A stretch of DNA of 9,031 nt. It comes from an uncultured Lachnospiraceae bacterium (GTDB lineage: Bacteria; Bacillota; Clostridia; Lachnospirales; Lachnospiraceae). The stretch lies in assembly GCA_910587895.1 (NCBI GenBank), contig CAJUOE010000297.1, forward strand, positions 1 through 9,031, read 5' to 3'. How positions within the stretch are numbered: the stretch's first letter is position 1; each line of letters begins with the position of its first letter. Positions 6,649 through 9,031 of this stretch are shown here, one piece after another. The position numbers and the translations under genes were made by a program. The notes below the pieces were generated by a model. That model was given only the letters and a program-made list of their open reading frames with translations. It ran no database searches and was not told the DNA's origin.

Positions 6649-8073
6649 ATGCAGGAGGAAACGTTGAAACGTATTGTAGACGAGATACGGAAACAGAAAA
6701 CGGAAAAACAGACCGTTGAATTGAAACTGGCTCAATATGGATGTCCTACAAGGTTATATGACACGCTTTCCTCTTTTTCTAATCAGGATGATGGTGGCAT
6801 TATAATTTTTGGCATAGATGAAAAGGATGGTTATAAAGTGAAGGGCGTCTATGACCCGCAGGATTTGCAGAAAAGGGTGACAGAGCAATGCAAGCAAATG
6901 GAGCCTGTGGTAAGGGCGCTGTTTACCATATGCGAGATAGAAGGGAAAGTGATTGTTTCGGCGGAGGTTCCCGGTGTGGATATTGCGGAACGCCCGGTAT
7001 TTTATAAAGGAGTAGGGCGTATCAAAGGTTCTTATATGCGTGTGGGTGAATCGGATGAGCCAATGAGTGAATATGAGATATACAGTTATGAGGCTTTTAG
7101 AAAGAGGATTCATGATGACATTCGGGTTGTGGATGGCGCCAAAATGCAGTTATTCGATGAAAAACGCCTGGACGACTATCTGGAGGCAGTAAAACGGGAA
7201 CGGAGAAACTTATCAGAACATGTATCGGATGAGGAGATTCTGGAATTAATGGGCGTGACATCTGATGGGAAGCCAACGCTTGCAGGTCTGATGGCATTTT
7301 CGCGGTATCCGCAGACTTATTTTCCACAGCTCTGCATAACAGCAGTGTCCCTGCCGGGGACGGAAATGGGGATTGTCGGGGATGACGGTGAGCGTTTCAT
7401 GGACAATAAGCGTATAACCGGCGCGGTTCCAGATATGCTGGAAGAGGCGGTTGAATTTGTACGCAGGAATAGCCGCACAAAAACAATAGTGGATGATGAG
7501 GGGCATCGGCAGGATAAGCCGGAATATCCGGTGAAAGCCGTTCGTGAGGCAATTTTAAACGCATTGGTACATCGTGATTATAGCATACACACGGAGAATG
7601 TACCTATCCGTATTGAAATGTACCGCGATCGCATGGAAGTATTGAGCAGCGGGGGATTGTATGGGAAAATATCAATTGATGCGTTAGGAAAAGTTCATCC
7701 GGAGACCAGGAATGCGGTGCTTGCAAATATACTGGAATTGCTGAAGGTTACGGAGAATCGCTATTCTGGAATTCCTACCATGCGTACGGAATTTATTAGC
7801 GCAGGACTTCCAGCGCCTGTCTTTTCCGTTAATCATGGAGAATTTAAGGTTGTAATGAAAAATAACTTTTTTAAGGAAAATGTGGTATCAAAAGAGGCGA
7901 TTCTTGATTTTTGTTCCGTGCCCCGCTCACGTACAGAATTGATGGAATTTACAGGAAAATCCCGTACACATACGATGGTAAATCTTGTTGCCCCACTCGT
8001 GGAATCCGGGAAATTAAAAATGACATTGCCTGATAAACCTAAGAGTTCAAAACAACGGTTTGTCAGGAGTTGA
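6649..8073 (+). CDS. AlbA_2 (Schlafen-like) domain ATP-binding protein, putative transcriptional regulator or RecG-like protein
   Basis: This 474-residue protein has an AlbA_2/Schlafen-type domain at about residues 20-145 (TVELKLAQYG, then FSNQDDGGIIIFGIDEKD at 43-60 and GSYMRVGESDEPM). A middle region carries PTLAGLMAFSRYPQTYFP. A HATPase_c_4 (GHKL-like) domain follows, with its N-box at EAILNALVHRDYS (E300, N304) and a later SSGGLYG. The C-terminus (about 410-474) looks like a winged helix (SRTELMEFTGKSRTHTMVNLVAPLVESGKLKM). Such proteins are often labelled RecG-like or DivIVA-neighbour regulators, but no helicase motors are present; their molecular role is mostly unproven. The ATG at 6649 has AAGGGAG (6633-6639) 9 bases upstream. 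An in-frame TTG at 6664 with AGGAGG 5 bases upstream is an alternative start. The gene sits where RNase M5 (rnmV) is usually found. rsmA follows after 10 bases. Confidence 0.85.
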   Translation: MQEETLKRIVDEIRKQKTEKQTVELKLAQYGCPTRLYDTLSSFSNQDDGGIIIFGIDEKDGYKVKGVYDPQDLQKRVTEQCKQMEPVVRALFTICEIEGKVIVSAEVPGVDIAERPVFYKGVGRIKGSYMRVGESDEPMSEYEIYSYEAFRKRIHDDIRVVDGAKMQLFDEKRLDDYLEAVKRERRNLSEHVSDEEILELMGVTSDGKPTLAGLMAFSRYPQTYFPQLCITAVSLPGTEMGIVGDDGERFMDNKRITGAVPDMLEEAVEFVRRNSRTKTIVDDEGHRQDKPEYPVKAVREAILNALVHRDYSIHTENVPIRIEMYRDRMEVLSSGGLYGKISIDALGKVHPETRNAVLANILELLKVTENRYSGIPTMRTEFISAGLPAPVFSVNHGEFKVVMKNNFFKENVVSKEAILDFCSVPRSRTELMEFTGKSRTHTMVNLVAPLVESGKLKMTLPDKPKSSKQRFVRS

Positions 8074-8083
8074 GGAGAAGACT

Positions 8084-8941
8084 ATGGCTACACTGGGAAA
8101 TCCTTCCAATACTATAGCGGTATTGCAAAAATACAAATTTAATTTTCAGAAAAAATTCGGGCAGAATTTTCTGATTGATACCAGGGTATTGGATAAAATC
8201 ATATCTGCGGCAGACATCACGAAGGAAGATTTTGTGCTGGAAATCGGGCCGGGAATTGGCACGATGACGCAATATCTCTGCGAACATGCGAAAAGGGTAG
8301 CGGCCGTGGAGATAGATAAGAACTTAATTCCGATTCTTGAAGATACGCTTAGTTCATATAATAACGTGGAAATTATTCATCAGGATATCCTGAAAATGGA
8401 TATGGAACGTTTTGTGCAGGAACAAAATCCGGGAAATCCTATAAAGGTGGTGGCAAATCTCCCATATTACATCACAACTCCGATTATTATGGGATTGTTC
8501 GAGAGCCATGCAGATATCCACAGCATTACAATTATGGTGCAGAAGGAAGTGGCACAGCGGATGCAGGCAGTACCGGGGACGAAGGATTATGGGGCGCTGT
8601 CCCTTGCGGTGCAATATTATGCAAAGCCGGAAATTGTGGCAAACGTACCGCCGAATTGTTTTATGCCGCGTCCAAATGTGGGAAGCGCCGTCATTCGCCT
8701 GATAAAATACCAGGAGCCGCCGGTTTCGGTAAATGATGAGGGGCAGTTATTTGCATTGATCCGCGCTTCGTTTAATCAGCGCAGGAAGACGCTTGTAAAC
8801 GGACTGAACAATGCGTCCAATATTTCTTATGGCAAAGATGAAATCGTACGTGCCCTGGAAGAGATGGGGCTGCCGGCAAATGTCCGCGGAGAGGCCCTGA
8901 CCCTGGAGCAGTTTGCGCAGTTAAGCAATCAGTTACGTTGA
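8084..8941 (+). CDS. rsmA: 16S rRNA (adenine(1518)-N6/adenine(1519)-N6)-dimethyltransferase
   Basis: RsmA/KsgA dimethylates two adjacent adenines in the 3'-terminal helix of 16S rRNA late in 30S assembly, using S-adenosylmethionine. FGQNFLID (25-32) is the N-terminal signature, VLEIGPGIGTMT (51-62) binds SAM, AAVEID is motif II and NLPYYITTP (125-133) is the catalytic motif IV. FNQRRKTLVNGL marks the helical C-terminal domain. The 285 residues are normal for the family. The ATG at 8084 has GAGGAG (8072-8077) 6 bases upstream; that ribosome site overlaps the TGA of the preceding gene, which suggests translational coupling. The in-frame TTG at 8060 would add eight non-family residues. The stop at 8939-8941 lies at a possible join to unrelated sequence, so the last one or two residues (QLR) should be checked. 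Confidence 0.97.
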   Translation: MATLGNPSNTIAVLQKYKFNFQKKFGQNFLIDTRVLDKIISAADITKEDFVLEIGPGIGTMTQYLCEHAKRVAAVEIDKNLIPILEDTLSSYNNVEIIHQDILKMDMERFVQEQNPGNPIKVVANLPYYITTPIIMGLFESHADIHSITIMVQKEVAQRMQAVPGTKDYGALSLAVQYYAKPEIVANVPPNCFMPRPNVGSAVIRLIKYQEPPVSVNDEGQLFALIRASFNQRRKTLVNGLNNASNISYGKDEIVRALEEMGLPANVRGEALTLEQFAQLSNQLR

Positions 8942-9031
8942 AACTCAACCACAACCCGGAAATAATGCTCCTCAAAGTAATCCGTCACCAAGTATGGACA
9001 ATGGTTTCGATCCCAATCAAAATGCTGGCAA
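8942..9031 (+). other. Q/N/P-rich open frame without start at the contig end, possibly foreign
   Basis: From 8925 to the window end the frame in phase with 8943 is open and reads TQPQPGNNAPQSNPSPSMDN followed by GFDPNQNAG, a low-complexity linker like those in bacterial surface or membrane proteins. It has no start codon with a ribosome site; the only ATG (8994) lies inside the linker. No rsmA terminator is visible. The opposite strand is also open (ending VVVEFQRN, stop near 8931), so the coding strand is uncertain. Given the artefact at the left end, this may be a second chimeric tail. A truncated real gene cannot be excluded. Confidence 0.4.

Noticed and set aside
8772..8975. Minus-strand ORF across the end of rsmA
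   Set aside because: It is antisense to well-conserved rsmA codons and shows no recognisable protein features.

Overview
The bulk of this window (about 827 to 8941) looks like chromosomal DNA from a Clostridia member, most likely a gut Lachnospiraceae relative. I infer this from the protein character (metG and tatD sequence style, an Ig-like surface protein with a PKTGD motif), the strong GGAGG ribosome sites and the medium-GC codon use. All supported genes read on the + strand.

The left edge is not natural sequence. Bases 1-32 match the 3' part of the Illumina TruSeq read-1 adapter. They are followed by about 800 bases of visibly AT-richer DNA carrying a 5'-truncated ridA and the first ~176 codons of a threonine ammonia-lyase. 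That reading frame is cut directly after its PLP phosphate-binding tetraglycine loop and joined to the middle of an unrelated surface-protein gene. The join lies within about 816-828, where both sides share a GGCGGAGGCGG-like stretch. I read 1-~827 as an adapter-bearing chimeric end joined to the real contig. The last ~90 bases (8942-9031) may be a second foreign or truncated end: a Q/N/P-rich open frame with no start codon.

Main layout: the C-terminal part of an Ig-like surface protein with two C-terminal membrane helices (to 1628); a methyl-accepting chemotaxis protein with its own promoter and terminator (1743-3479); then the housekeeping cluster metG (3652-5652), tatD (5673-6452) and rsmA/ksgA (8084-8941). 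In Firmicutes this cluster usually also holds rnmV, the RNase M5 gene, between tatD and rsmA. Here that place is taken by a 474-residue protein with an AlbA_2 (Schlafen-like) domain, a GHKL-type ATPase domain and a winged-helix-like end (6649-8073).

The ~195-base gap between tatD and the AlbA_2 gene is the most structured non-coding part of the window. It holds six tandem 21-base units starting inside the tatD stop codon. The last units form a perfect 15-bp stem followed by a T tract (terminator), and a promoter for the AlbA_2 gene follows. rsmA starts 10 bases after the AlbA_2 stop codon, so it is probably co-transcribed with that gene. I did not find a clearly new multi-gene system; the repeat/terminator array together with the AlbA_2 gene is the best lead.
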